A stretch of 64,000 nucleotides of DNA from Streptomyces tendae. Lineage in GTDB: Bacteria; Actinomycetota; Actinomycetes; Streptomycetales; Streptomycetaceae. Positions 18,290 to 28,493 of the stretch are shown in pieces (position 1 is the stretch's first letter; each line of letters starts with the position of its first letter). Below the pieces are notes generated by a model. It worked only from the letters and a program-made list of their open reading frames with translations, was not told where the DNA came from and ran no database searches. Both the position numbers and the translations under genes were made by a program. The stretch lies in assembly GCF_014650435.1 (NCBI RefSeq), contig NZ_BMUY01000017.1, forward strand, positions 62,001-126,000, in the 5' to 3' direction.

Positions 18290-20284
18290 TCAAACCCTGC
18301 TCCGCAGGGTCGTGAGCAGATAGGCGCAGAGCAGGGCGGTCAGCGACAACGTCATTGCACCGCCCACCGGTTGGGCGATCAGTCGCAGCACCTCGGCCAC
18401 GTAGCGCTCGCCGCCGAACGGCCACTGGGTCAGGAGGACCTCGCGCACCCGCATCGGGAACCCGGCGGCCGTCCGTACGGACGGGCCCGCCCAGACCTTC
18501 TGTACGAGCGGTACGACGACGACCGGGACGGCGACCACCGCCGCCAGCCCGGCGGTGGTGGACCGGAAGACGCCGGCGGCGAGCACCCCGGACCAGGCGC
18601 ACCCGACGACGAGTCCGAGCCAACCCGCGCTCAGCGCGGGCCAGTCGGCGGGAACCCGCGCGAGCTCCGGGCCGTAGAGGAGCCGGAGCACCTCGGCGTC
18701 GCAGCCCACCGTCAGGGCGGCCAGCAGCAGTGCGGCCGCCCCGGAGACGAGGAGTTTGGCGGTCAGCAGCCCCATGCGGCGGGGCACGGTGCCGCGGTCC
18801 GCGGCCAGGGCGGGGTGGCGGAACTCGTCGCCGAAGGCGAGGGCGCCGAGCAGCCCCGCGCCGAGTGCGGCGGGCGGCAGCGGGAGCTCGCGCGGCCACG
18901 CGGCCAGGAGCCGCGGTTGCGGGGTGTGTCCGATCCGGGCCAGGACCACGGCGGTGACGGCGGACACCAGGAGCACGACCGCGCCGGTGACGAATCCGGT
19001 ACGGACACCCGCCGCGCGCCGGAGTTCGTAGCGCAGCGGACGCAGGGGACCGGGGGCGGAGCGGACGGAGATGGGTGGTGGGAGCGTGGCGGCCGCTTCT
19101 GGGACCGTCGCGCTGCCGGGGGTGAGGCTGCCGGCCGGGCGCGTTGTGCGGTGCGGGGTGGCCTCGGGTGCGGAGAGCCCGGGAGCTCCGGGCCGGTGGC
19201 CGGGGAGGAGGGCCTGGCGGGGGCCGGGAGTTCTGCGCAGGACGGTCCCGGACGCGGGGCGGTCTGCGGCACCGGCGGTGTCCGCGACAGCGCCTCCCCC
19301 CGCGTCGGGAGCCTGGCACGGCGTGCCCGGCCTCTCGGCGTCCTGCGCGCGACCGCCGTCCGCGTCCGGTCGCTCCTGCTGCCGGGCTGCCGGGATCTCA
19401 CCGGCCCCGGGCCCCATGTCGCCGACCTCGTCGGCCAGTTGGTGAACGAGGATCCCGTGCCGGAAGGCCGTCTCGCCGATGTCGGCGCACGTACTGCCGT
19501 AGACGGCGAGCCGGTTGCCGCCCTCGCGGACCACCTCGACGGAACGGCGTGCCGTGCGTGCCTCCTTCGTCACCAGGTCGGCGAGGCGGACGGCGTGCGG
19601 GCTGCGGACGGCGACGCGGGGCCGCAGCCGGGTACGGGAGAACTCCGCCGCCTCCTGGTCGGCGACGACCCTGCCCCGCTCCAGCGTGACGACGTGGTCG
19701 GCGCTGCGCGCGGCCTCCTTGGGGTCGGCCGTGGTGAACAGGACCGTGCCGCCCTGGGCGGCATGGGCGCGCAGGGCGCCGTGCAGCCGCCGGGCGTCCT
19801 GGGCGGAGAGTGTGCCGGCGGGGTCGTCGAACACCAGGGTGTGCGGGTCGGGCACCAGCGCGCAGGCCAGTCCGAGGCGTCGGTCCATGCCGCGGGAGAG
19901 GGTGCCGAGGCGTTCGTCGCGCAGGCTCGCGAGGCCGACCGACTCCAGGACCTCGTCCGCCCGGCGGACGGGGACGCCGGCGGCCGCGCACAGCATGCGC
20001 AGATGGCCGCGCACCGTACGGGTGGGGTGGCCGGGAACGTCTCCCAGCAGCACGCCCACCTCGTGTGCGGGGTGGGCGATGCGGTGCAGGGGGCGGCCTC
20101 TGAAGTAGGTGAGACCACGGCCCCGTTGGAGCTCGAGCATGAGTCTGAGTGCCGTCGTCTTGCCGGCGCCCGATGCTCCGAGCAGCGCGGTGACGCGGCC
20201 CGCGCGCGCCTCGAACGAGACGTCGTCGACGGCGGGCGGAAGCTCCTTGCGGGGGTTGCTGGTCAGTCCGAAGGCCTGGATCAC
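18290..20284 (-). CDS. ABC transporter, ATPase fused to permease, with degenerate ATPase motifs
   Basis: A single 664-residue chain: an ABC ATPase domain (about 1-215), a Pro/Gly-rich linker (about 290-405), then a permease of about six helices (about 420-660). Walker A is intact (GASGAGKTTA), but the signature is LSRGM instead of LSGGQ, the Walker B catalytic Glu is replaced (LVFDDP) and the switch His is absent (FTTADP where the family has TTH). It probably binds ATP but may hydrolyse it slowly or regulate rather than pump. ABC-2-type exporters usually encode ATPase and permease separately. The GTG start overlaps AAAGG; it lies just upstream of whiH and downstream of the NUDIX gene, same strand. 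Confidence 0.8.
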   Translation of the reverse strand: MIQAFGLTSNPRKELPPAVDDVSFEARAGRVTALLGASGAGKTTALRLMLELQRGRGLTYFRGRPLHRIAHPAHEVGVLLGDVPGHPTRTVRGHLRMLCAAAGVPVRRADEVLESVGLASLRDERLGTLSRGMDRRLGLACALVPDPHTLVFDDPAGTLSAQDARRLHGALRAHAAQGGTVLFTTADPKEAARSADHVVTLERGRVVADQEAAEFSRTRLRPRVAVRSPHAVRLADLVTKEARTARRSVEVVREGGNRLAVYGSTCADIGETAFRHGILVHQLADEVGDMGPGAGEIPAARQQERPDADGGRAQDAERPGTPCQAPDAGGGAVADTAGAADRPASGTVLRRTPGPRQALLPGHRPGAPGLSAPEATPHRTTRPAGSLTPGSATVPEAAATLPPPISVRSAPGPLRPLRYELRRAAGVRTGFVTGAVVLLVSAVTAVVLARIGHTPQPRLLAAWPRELPLPPAALGAGLLGALAFGDEFRHPALAADRGTVPRRMGLLTAKLLVSGAAALLLAALTVGCDAEVLRLLYGPELARVPADWPALSAGWLGLVVGCAWSGVLAAGVFRSTTAGLAAVVAVPVVVVPLVQKVWAGPSVRTAAGFPMRVREVLLTQWPFGGERYVAEVLRLIAQPVGGAMTLSLTALLCAYLLTTLRSRV

Positions 20285-20339
20285 CTTTGGCAGAATAGCG
20301 TGTGATATCCGGTTTTTCGGGCATCGCGTGGACCCGGGG

Positions 20340-21098
20340 TCACACCTCGGGACGGAGCATCGGGGGGTTGAGCAGGGTCGCGCCGCCCGCGCGGAACAGC
20401 TGGGCGGGACGGCCGCCCTGACGGGTGGTCGTCCCGCCGGTGGGGACGAGGAAGCCCGGAGTGCCCGTCACCTTGCGGTGGAAGTTGCGAGGGTCGAGCG
20501 CCACGCTCCACACCGCCTCGTAGACACGGCGCAGCTCGCCCACGGTGAACTCGGGTGGGCAGAAGGCGGTGGCCAGGGAGGAGTACTCGATCTTGGAGCG
20601 GGCTCGCTCCACCCCGTCCGCCAGAATCCGGGCGTGGTCGAAGGCGAGCGGCGCCACCGCCTCCCCGGGCCTGCCGTAGCCGCTCTGTTCCAGCAGTTCC
20701 TCGACCGGGGCCCAGCGGGCGTTGCTCGCGTCACCGCCCGCTCGCGGTGCGGGCAGGTCCGGGGCGAGCGCGAGGTGGGCGACGCTGACCACCCGCATAC
20801 GGGGGTCGCGCTCGGGGTCCCCGTATGTCGCGAGCTGCTCCAGGTGGGCACCGTTGTCCTGGCTGGGCGCGGCGGGATCGTGGACGCACAGCCCGGTCTC
20901 CTCGGCCAGCTCCCGAGCCGCCGCCTGCGCCAGGTCCTCACCGGCCCGTACGAACCCGCCGGGCAGGGCCCACCGGCCCTGGAAGGGAGGCTCGCCCCTG
21001 CGTACCGCCAGCGCGCACAGCGAGTGACGACGCACGGTCAGCACGACCAGGTCCACAGTGACGGCGAAGGGCGGAAACGCTGACGGGTCGTAGGGCAT
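20340..21098 (-). CDS. NrtR-like transcriptional regulator with NUDIX domain
   Basis: A 252-residue protein. The first 150 residues are a NUDIX domain with the box GGFVRAGEDLAQAAARELAE followed by ETGL, so a nucleotide-diphosphate pocket is present. The C-terminal part (about 170-225; TVGELRRVYEAVW ... FHRKV) matches the winged HTH of NrtR regulators of NAD metabolism. In NrtR the NUDIX domain senses ADP-ribose and releases DNA. The ATG at 21098 has a poor ribosome site. A dyad 14-28 bases upstream of the start suggests autoregulation. Target genes are unknown; the nearby downstream ABC transporter is a candidate. Confidence 0.75.
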   Translation of the reverse strand: MPYDPSAFPPFAVTVDLVVLTVRRHSLCALAVRRGEPPFQGRWALPGGFVRAGEDLAQAAARELAEETGLCVHDPAAPSQDNGAHLEQLATYGDPERDPRMRVVSVAHLALAPDLPAPRAGGDASNARWAPVEELLEQSGYGRPGEAVAPLAFDHARILADGVERARSKIEYSSLATAFCPPEFTVGELRRVYEAVWSVALDPRNFHRKVTGTPGFLVPTGGTTTRQGGRPAQLFRAGGATLLNPPMLRPEV

Positions 21099-21111
21099 GC
21101 GGCGATCATAG

Positions 21112-21126
21112 TCGTCTGCCTGACGA
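21112..21126 (-). promoter_or_regulatory. dyad upstream of the NrtR-like gene
   Basis: TCGTC-N5-GACGA (arms 21112-21116 and 21122-21126) lies 13 bp upstream of the ATG of the NUDIX regulator, where an autoregulatory operator is expected. The arms are only 5 bp. Confidence 0.4.
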
Positions 21127-21229
21127 TAAACACTCCCTTCGCCAACCGCCGGGGGTACTGATCCACTTCCTTCCGCCCTGTGTCTCACCACCCGTATGCG
21201 CGCACTGTGCGGGGGCGCGTCGCACCAGG

Positions 21230-22717
21230 TCAGGTGTGCGATGTCGACGAGGCGGCCGACTCGTGGGGCCCGCCCACATCTCCCAGGCCGCGGCCACCCG
21301 TCTCAGGCGCACTCGCCACCCCCTTGGCTCCCGTACTCTGCCCCGCCCGCCCCCTTCCGGCCTGTGGCCGGCGCCCCCGAGACCGGCGGACGGCGCGGGA
21401 CGTGGCGGGAGAACGCGTACGGCGCCGGTCGCCCGAAGCCGAGACCGTCGAGGGCCGGACGGGCTCCCGCCCCGTGAACGGGCCGCCGCGTGCGTCGTCG
21501 TCCGCGGCGCCCTCGCCTCCTTCCCTGCCCTCGCGCAGGCAGCGGCGGATCGACTCGGGGTCGAGCCCCTCGTTGCACGCCTGGTGCAGGAGCCGGGCGA
21601 AGAGGTAGTCGGGGTCGGCGCCGAGGGCCATGGCCAGTGCCTCCCGCGCCTCCAGTTCGTCACCGGCGGACCAGGCGACCCAACCCGCGAGGGTGAGCGG
21701 CGCGGCCGCGTGTTCTCCGTACGGCCCGACGCAGCGGCGGGCCAGGGCCCGCCAGAGACGCAGCGCGGGGGCCGCCTCGTCGCCCTCCATCCACGCGGCC
21801 GCGCGATCGCGTGTCGTCCGGTCCTGGAGTCCGAGGATCAACGCCGCCGCCTCGTCGTGCCCCAGCAGCCGGTCGTCACGCAGGTCCTCGGCCGGCACGC
21901 CGGACACGCACGGGGCCTCGGCCAGGCGTCGCATGATCCGCTCCGCCGACTCCAGGGTCTCCTCGGCCACCTCCGCGCGGCCGTCGGCGTCCAGGATCCG
22001 GGAGACCAGCGTCGCCGCGGTCGCGTCCAGGGCCGCCGCCTGCTCGACCGCCACCGCGTCCTCCCTGGGGAGCATCCTGACCCGCAGCTCACTGAGCGAG
22101 CCGCGCACCTGGATACCGGCGTAGGTGGCCGCCGCGGCCAGCACCGACGTACCCGGCGGCCCCATGGGGAGGCCCTCGGCCGGGCAGCATGCCTCCGCGT
22201 CGCAGCAGTACGACCAGAACCGCCCCTCCGAGATGCACAGGGCTTCGACGACCGGAATGTCCAGGGCGCCGCACTCGACCCGCAGCTTCTGGGCCAGCGG
22301 CCGCAGGCGCTCCATCACGTCCCGACCGGTCTCGCCCCGGCCCGGCTCCTGGCAGAGGTAGGCGACCATCTGCTCGGGGCGCACCCCTCGGCGCTCGCTT
22401 CCGGTCACCAGGCCGTGGACCAGTTGCCCGGCGGCGCCCGCCCAGTCGTCCGGGCTCGCCGGGATGCCGAGGCGTGCGCGGCCGCCGAACCGGCCCCGCC
22501 CGTCCCTGTCGCGCAGGGCGGCCAGGACGATGCTGTCCTCGGGGCGGTATCCGAGCAGGTACGGCAGGGCGTCGGCGAGCTCTGCGGGGGTGCGCAGGGT
22601 GACCTGGTGTTCGTCTCCGGGGCCCGCGTGCGGGGTTCGGTGTGCCCGGTCCGGTGGTGCGGCCTGCGAGATGTCACCGTTCTCGGAGGATCCAGGCGTT
22701 TCGCTGTGGTTCGTCAT
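21230..22717 (-). CDS. DUF4192 domain protein
   Basis: A 495-residue cytoplasmic protein with the actinobacterial DUF4192 domain over about residues 38-385 (LRTPAELADALPYLLGYRPE; CCDAEACCPAEG), then a disordered Arg/Gly/Ser-rich tail of about 110 residues. DUF4192 proteins have no assigned reaction. It precedes the NUDIX regulator on the same strand with a 130-bp gap and follows the RecQ gene by 119 bp. The ATG start has only weak purine-rich sequence upstream. The basic, low-complexity tail might bind nucleic acid; that is inference. Confidence 0.75.
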   Translation of the reverse strand: MTNHSETPGSSENGDISQAAPPDRAHRTPHAGPGDEHQVTLRTPAELADALPYLLGYRPEDSIVLAALRDRDGRGRFGGRARLGIPASPDDWAGAAGQLVHGLVTGSERRGVRPEQMVAYLCQEPGRGETGRDVMERLRPLAQKLRVECGALDIPVVEALCISEGRFWSYCCDAEACCPAEGLPMGPPGTSVLAAAATYAGIQVRGSLSELRVRMLPREDAVAVEQAAALDATAATLVSRILDADGRAEVAEETLESAERIMRRLAEAPCVSGVPAEDLRDDRLLGHDEAAALILGLQDRTTRDRAAAWMEGDEAAPALRLWRALARRCVGPYGEHAAAPLTLAGWVAWSAGDELEAREALAMALGADPDYLFARLLHQACNEGLDPESIRRCLREGREGGEGAADDDARGGPFTGREPVRPSTVSASGDRRRTRSPATSRAVRRSRGRRPQAGRGRAGQSTGAKGVASAPETGGRGLGDVGGPHESAASSTSHT

Positions 22718-22836
22718 GGCTCGACGATCTCGCGGATCGGGAAGTTCCGCTTTGCCCTGTGGATAACTATCGGCAGGGACGCGTCATCCTGGCGCGCCTC
22801 GGACCTTCCCCGCCTCCCCCGCCCTCTCCGAAGGCT

Positions 22837-24996
<2,160 letters not shown>

Positions 24997-25284
24997 ACCC
25001 CCATGCAACCCGATGGCACCGACAATCGGCGAATCCGGAACGGACCGCGGCGCGTGCCGTGCCCCATGCGTCGCCCGGTGCCCCTCCGGGTAGGGATATA
25101 GAACGCACATCGGCCGATATGGGTCCTCGGTCTCAATTGCTCGTTGCCGCATCCAAGTTCGACAGGAAGAATTGAAGTCCGCTCCCCGCACGGCCCTTCC
25201 GTGACCCGGCAGGGCTTCGCTGCGGTGCGCGCTCCCCGAATCCGACCCTGCCCGCAGTGTGGGCGCGTAGCCGAAGGGAGGAAC

Positions 25285-25899
25285 GTGACCTTCGGATTCG
25301 CTCCGTCCTCGGCGGCCTCGTTTTCGTCGTCCGCCGCTTCCGCCACCCGCATGCTCGAACCGGCGGAGTGGGCCGCCGCCGGGATCCCGCTGCTGCGCAA
25401 TCCCCGCGAGGTCGTCACCGGACTGCACTCGCGGCACCGCCCCGAACCGGCGACGGCGGTCGTGGCGGTACTCGACCCGGACGAACGACTGCGCGCCAGC
25501 GCCTCGTTCACCAGCCGCCGCTCGCCCGCCGACGGCTGGGTGTTCCGCAACGCGCTGCTCTCCCAGTTGCGCCGCGTCATCCCGCACGATCTGCGGCGCC
25601 GCACTCCGGTGCGCACCGCCGTGCTGCTCTACTGCCGTGACGGCGACGCGCGTTGGACGCAGGAGGACGGCGCGTGGATGTGGGGGCTGCGGGACGCCTG
25701 CACGCTGCACGGATTGCGCTGCGGCGCGTACATCACGCTGACCCGGGACGGCTGGCAGGTCCTCGGCGAGGTCCGCGGCGGGCGTCGGCCCAACGCGGCG
25801 TCGGCGCCGGAGCCCTTCGCCACGGCGGAGGCACCGCCCCCGCCGCCGCGCACCGGCGGGGCCGCCTCGGACGTGCTGCGCCGCGCCGCGGCCCGCTGA
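25285..25899 (+). CDS. conserved hypothetical protein
   Basis: A 204-residue cytoplasmic protein, divergent from the RecQ fusion by 288 bp. The GTG start has a strong GGAGG site eight bases away, which excludes the longer frame starting at 25144. After a Ser/Ala-rich lead comes a globular part (about 25-165) with AVLDPDERLRASASFTSRR and TAVLLYCRDGDARWT, then a Pro-rich tail. I recognise no catalytic signature; the alternation of strands would suit a JAB-like or metal-independent fold, but this is speculation. Its position opposite a helicase hints at DNA metabolism. Confidence 0.7.
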   Translation: MTFGFAPSSAASFSSSAASATRMLEPAEWAAAGIPLLRNPREVVTGLHSRHRPEPATAVVAVLDPDERLRASASFTSRRSPADGWVFRNALLSQLRRVIPHDLRRRTPVRTAVLLYCRDGDARWTQEDGAWMWGLRDACTLHGLRCGAYITLTRDGWQVLGEVRGGRRPNAASAPEPFATAEAPPPPPRTGGAASDVLRRAAAR

Positions 25900-25919
25900 G
25901 CACTGCGGAAGGAAGGCCG

Positions 25920-25950
25920 GGCTCGGAGGCCGCGTCGGCCTGCCCGAGCC
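25920..25950 (+). terminator. putative terminator of the hypothetical gene
   Basis: Inverted repeat with 7-bp outer arms (25920-25926 and 25944-25950) and 5-bp inner arms (25927-25931 and 25937-25941), with a 2-base bulge, 20 bases after the stop codon. Confidence 0.5.
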
Positions 25951-26001
25951 GACTCGCCCGTGGCCCCAGCGGTGACACGCCCTGCACGTGACCGGACGGC
26001 C

Positions 26002-26112
26002 TACGGAACGTACCCGTGACCCGACGGATTACGGAACGTGCCCGTGACCCCACCGATGACAGCAGTGCCCGTGACCCGACCCGCGGACGGACCGTGCCCG
26101 TGGCCCGACCGG
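26002..26112. repeat. degenerate 28-bp direct repeat, four copies
   Basis: Units around the core GTGCCCGTGACCCGAC begin at about 26002, 26030, 26058 and 26085. The first two are nearly identical over 28 bp; the last two retain the core. They lie in the 353-bp space between two convergent genes, which otherwise shows only the hairpin at 25920. No coding capacity is supported. Confidence 0.65.
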
Positions 26113-26252
26113 CGTGCGACCCGTCGGGCCCGGTCCGCTACGGCGCCGGGCGTCGTCGGTGTGCCCGGGCTCGCCCGAACCGCCTCCGTGCGGGGGCTCC
26201 AAACGGGCGCCCCGGTGTCACACCCGGCGTCCGCCGTGCTCGGCGAACGGAC

Positions 26253-26885
26253 TCAGACGCCCGCGCCCAGCACCGAGTTGATCCGCTGCGGGTCGCCGCA
26301 GACGATCAGCAGGGCGCCGGCCCGCGAGTGGGCCACGGTCAGGGCGGTCACAGCGGCGGCCTCGGGACCGCCGTTGAGCGCGACCACGACCACGGCCCGT
26401 GACACGGCACGGTCCGCGACGGCGGCGTCGGCGTAGAAGACGTCGTCGCCCGCGTCGTGCTGCGCCCAGTAGGCGGCATCGCCGAAGGACAGCTCGTGGG
26501 CCGCCCACGGGTGGGGTTCGCCGGTGGTGATCACCAGCACGTCACCAGGGGTACGACCCGAGTCCAGCAGCAGGTCCACGGCCTCTTCGGCGGCGTCGAG
26601 CGCACCGTCGGGCGTGGCCGGGATCAACTGGATCTGCGGGGCGGCCGAGGTGGCTGCCGGGGTGGCCGGACCCGCGGGTCCGGGTTTGGCCGCGGCCGTG
26701 TCCCGCGACGCGCGTTGCGCCGGCGGTGCCGGCCGCACCGGGCCGGGACGGCCGGGGCGCGGCGGAGCCGCGGGACGGGGGCCGGGTACGGGGCGGGGGG
26801 TCGGCGCGGTGCGGCCGCTGGCCGGAGTGGCGCGGGGACCCTGGGCCTTCTCGTGAATCTGAGGCTCCTCGGGAATGAGAGGCAT
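26253..26885 (-). CDS. hypothetical protein resembling the C-terminal part of UvrD-like helicases
   Basis: A 210-residue protein: about 80 residues of Pro/Ala/Arg-rich disorder followed by a 125-residue domain (DLLLDSGRTPGDVLVITTGE ... VVVVALNGGPEAAAVT ... GALLIVCGDPQRIN) that looks like the final RecA-like lobe of UvrD/Rep helicases without Walker A or the other helicase motifs. It may be a stand-alone nucleic-acid-binding derivative. The ATG at 26885 has no clear ribosome site, so the start is uncertain. It is downstream of rnhB on the same strand with a 68-bp gap. Confidence 0.6.
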   Translation of the reverse strand: MPLIPEEPQIHEKAQGPRATPASGRTAPTPRPVPGPRPAAPPRPGRPGPVRPAPPAQRASRDTAAAKPGPAGPATPAATSAAPQIQLIPATPDGALDAAEEAVDLLLDSGRTPGDVLVITTGEPHPWAAHELSFGDAAYWAQHDAGDDVFYADAAVADRAVSRAVVVVALNGGPEAAAVTALTVAHSRAGALLIVCGDPQRINSVLGAGV

Positions 26886-26953
26886 GAGCTGATATCTATC
26901 AAACGTTGGTGCGGCTCGCGTCGGCGGGTGGCACATGCCTGCGAGCGGAACCG

Positions 26954-27655
26954 TCAGAAATCGAATCCGAGCTGACCCTCGATTTCCGGAACGCTTCCGT
27001 CCACCCAACTGCGGACCTTCTTGAGGTGCCGCCACTGGGGCAGCGCATCAAGATACGCCCACGACAACCGGTGGTGCGGGGTGGGGCCCCGCTCCTCCAG
27101 TGCGGCCTTGTGCACGGGCGACGGATACCCGGCGTTGTCCGCAAAACCGAAGTCTGCATGGTCGACACCCAGTTCGGCCATCATTTTGTCGCGCTGGACC
27201 TTGGCGAGCACCGAGGCCGCCGCGACGGCGACGCAGGACTGATCGCCCTTGATCACCGTGCGAACCCGCCAAGGGGTGCCGAGGTAGTCGTGCTTGCCGT
27301 CGAGGATGACGGCGTCGGGGCGGACCGGCAGGGCCTCCAAGGCACGCACCGCCGCCAGGCGCAGCGCGGCGGTCATGCCGAGCGCGTCGATCTCCTCCGG
27401 AGAGGCGTGCCCCAGGGCGTAGGACGTGACCCAGGTACGCAACTCCACCTCGAGTTCGGTGCGTCGCTTGATGGTGAGCAGCTTGGAGTCGGTCAGGCCG
27501 ACCGGAGGTCGGCGCAGTCCGGTGATCGCCGCGCAGACGGTGACCGGGCCGGCCCACGCACCGCGCCCCACCTCGTCGACACCGGCGATGACCTTCGCTC
27601 CGGTCGTGGCGCGAAGGGAGCGCTCGACGGTGTGAGTAGGTGGTTCGTACGGCAT
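26954..27655 (-). CDS. rnhB: ribonuclease HII
   Basis: Cleaves RNA in RNA-DNA hybrids, including single ribonucleotides. The 233 residues keep the catalytic acidic set: Asp-Glu in AGVDEVGRGAWAGP (about 25-26), Asp in VILDGKHDYLG (about 120) and Asp in SVLAKVQRD (about 156). A GYPSPVHKAAL segment near the end is typical of the family. The ATG start lies upstream of the hypothetical gene at 26253 on the same strand. Its place in Streptomyces next to the RecQ locus is conserved. Confidence 0.93.
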   Translation of the reverse strand: MPYEPPTHTVERSLRATTGAKVIAGVDEVGRGAWAGPVTVCAAITGLRRPPVGLTDSKLLTIKRRTELEVELRTWVTSYALGHASPEEIDALGMTAALRLAAVRALEALPVRPDAVILDGKHDYLGTPWRVRTVIKGDQSCVAVAAASVLAKVQRDKMMAELGVDHADFGFADNAGYPSPVHKAALEERGPTPHHRLSWAYLDALPQWRHLKKVRSWVDGSVPEIEGQLGFDF

Positions 27656-27736
27656 GGCGCCCCTAGCCTACGCCGCCGCGATCCCCCCGCGACACCCCGG
27701 TTGCCCGAACGGCGGCGGACTCCGCGTCGGCCCGGA

Positions 27737-28349
27737 TCAGGGGCCGCCCGACCGCAGCAGCGGGACCATCAACTGGTCGATCATTTCCTCGAGCTCGCGG
27801 TCCGTCCATTCACTTGCACAAATCTTCGAGCGGTACATCATCATCGCCGGGATGGCGTCGAAGATGTACCCGTTGGCCGCATCGTGCCGGACCTCTCCCC
27901 GCTCCATTCCGCGGTTGACGACCTCACGCAGCATCTTGAGGGTCGACTCGACCACCCCTTTGATGATCACGGCGTGGAAGCGTTCGGCCTGCTTGGTGTC
28001 GCATTCGTGAATCACGGAACGCAGAGCCGATCCGGGGCGGCTGTACATCGCGTCGCGCGCCCTGCGGCAGAGCTCCAGCAGATCCTTGCGCATGCTTCCG
28101 AGGTCGGGACCCGTCCGGCAGTCCGGACCGCAGCGCGTCCGCGACGAGGTCTTCCTTGGACGACCAGCGACGGTAGACGGCCGCCTTCCCGGTCCGTGCG
28201 CCCGCGGCCACCCCCTCCATCGTCAGACCGTTCCAGCCGACGGTGCCGAGTTGATCCAGCGCGGCCTCGAGGATCGCGCGCTCCAGGACCGCTCCACGCC
28301 GGCGGGCGGGCGTCCGGGCGGAGGCGGCCGGCCAGTGCGGAGGAACCAT
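27737..28349 (-). pseudogene. TetR-family regulator with a frameshift
   Basis: The reading frame has 613 bases, one too many. The N-terminal HTH half reads RRRGAVLERAILEAALDQL ... GKAAVYRRWSSKEDLVADAL in one frame; the ligand-binding half (MRKDLLELCRRARDAM ... RAFHAVIIKGVVEST-type helices) reads in the next. The join falls at a GGG run near 28110-28112, where deleting one G restores the expected LPD-GPDLGS-MRKDLL continuity. It is either a true mutation or a base-calling error. It is divergent from an efflux pump, with a perfect 18-bp palindrome between them, the usual arrangement for a TetR repressor of its own pump. The ATG at 28349 is the best start. Confidence 0.75.
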
Positions 28350-28451
28350 GCCGGAGGTCTCCAGTAAGCGGCGAAAACGGGTATTCGGGGATGAAGCACA
28401 CGTTGCGCGGCCGCGACGGGGAATCGGACGGGTCACCAGCGTTGAACAACA

Positions 28452-28469
28452 GTGAACGCGAGCGTTCAC
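28452..28469. promoter_or_regulatory. TetR-type operator
   Basis: A perfect 18-bp palindrome, GTGAACGC-GA-GCGTTCAC, in the space between the TetR gene and the efflux gene. The GTGAAC half-site and position mark it as a probable operator; it lies 25 bases before the pump start, and it settles the GTG at 28494, not the GTG inside the palindrome, as that start. Confidence 0.8.
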
Positions 28470-28493
28470 CAAGTCAATCGTGGGGAACACATA

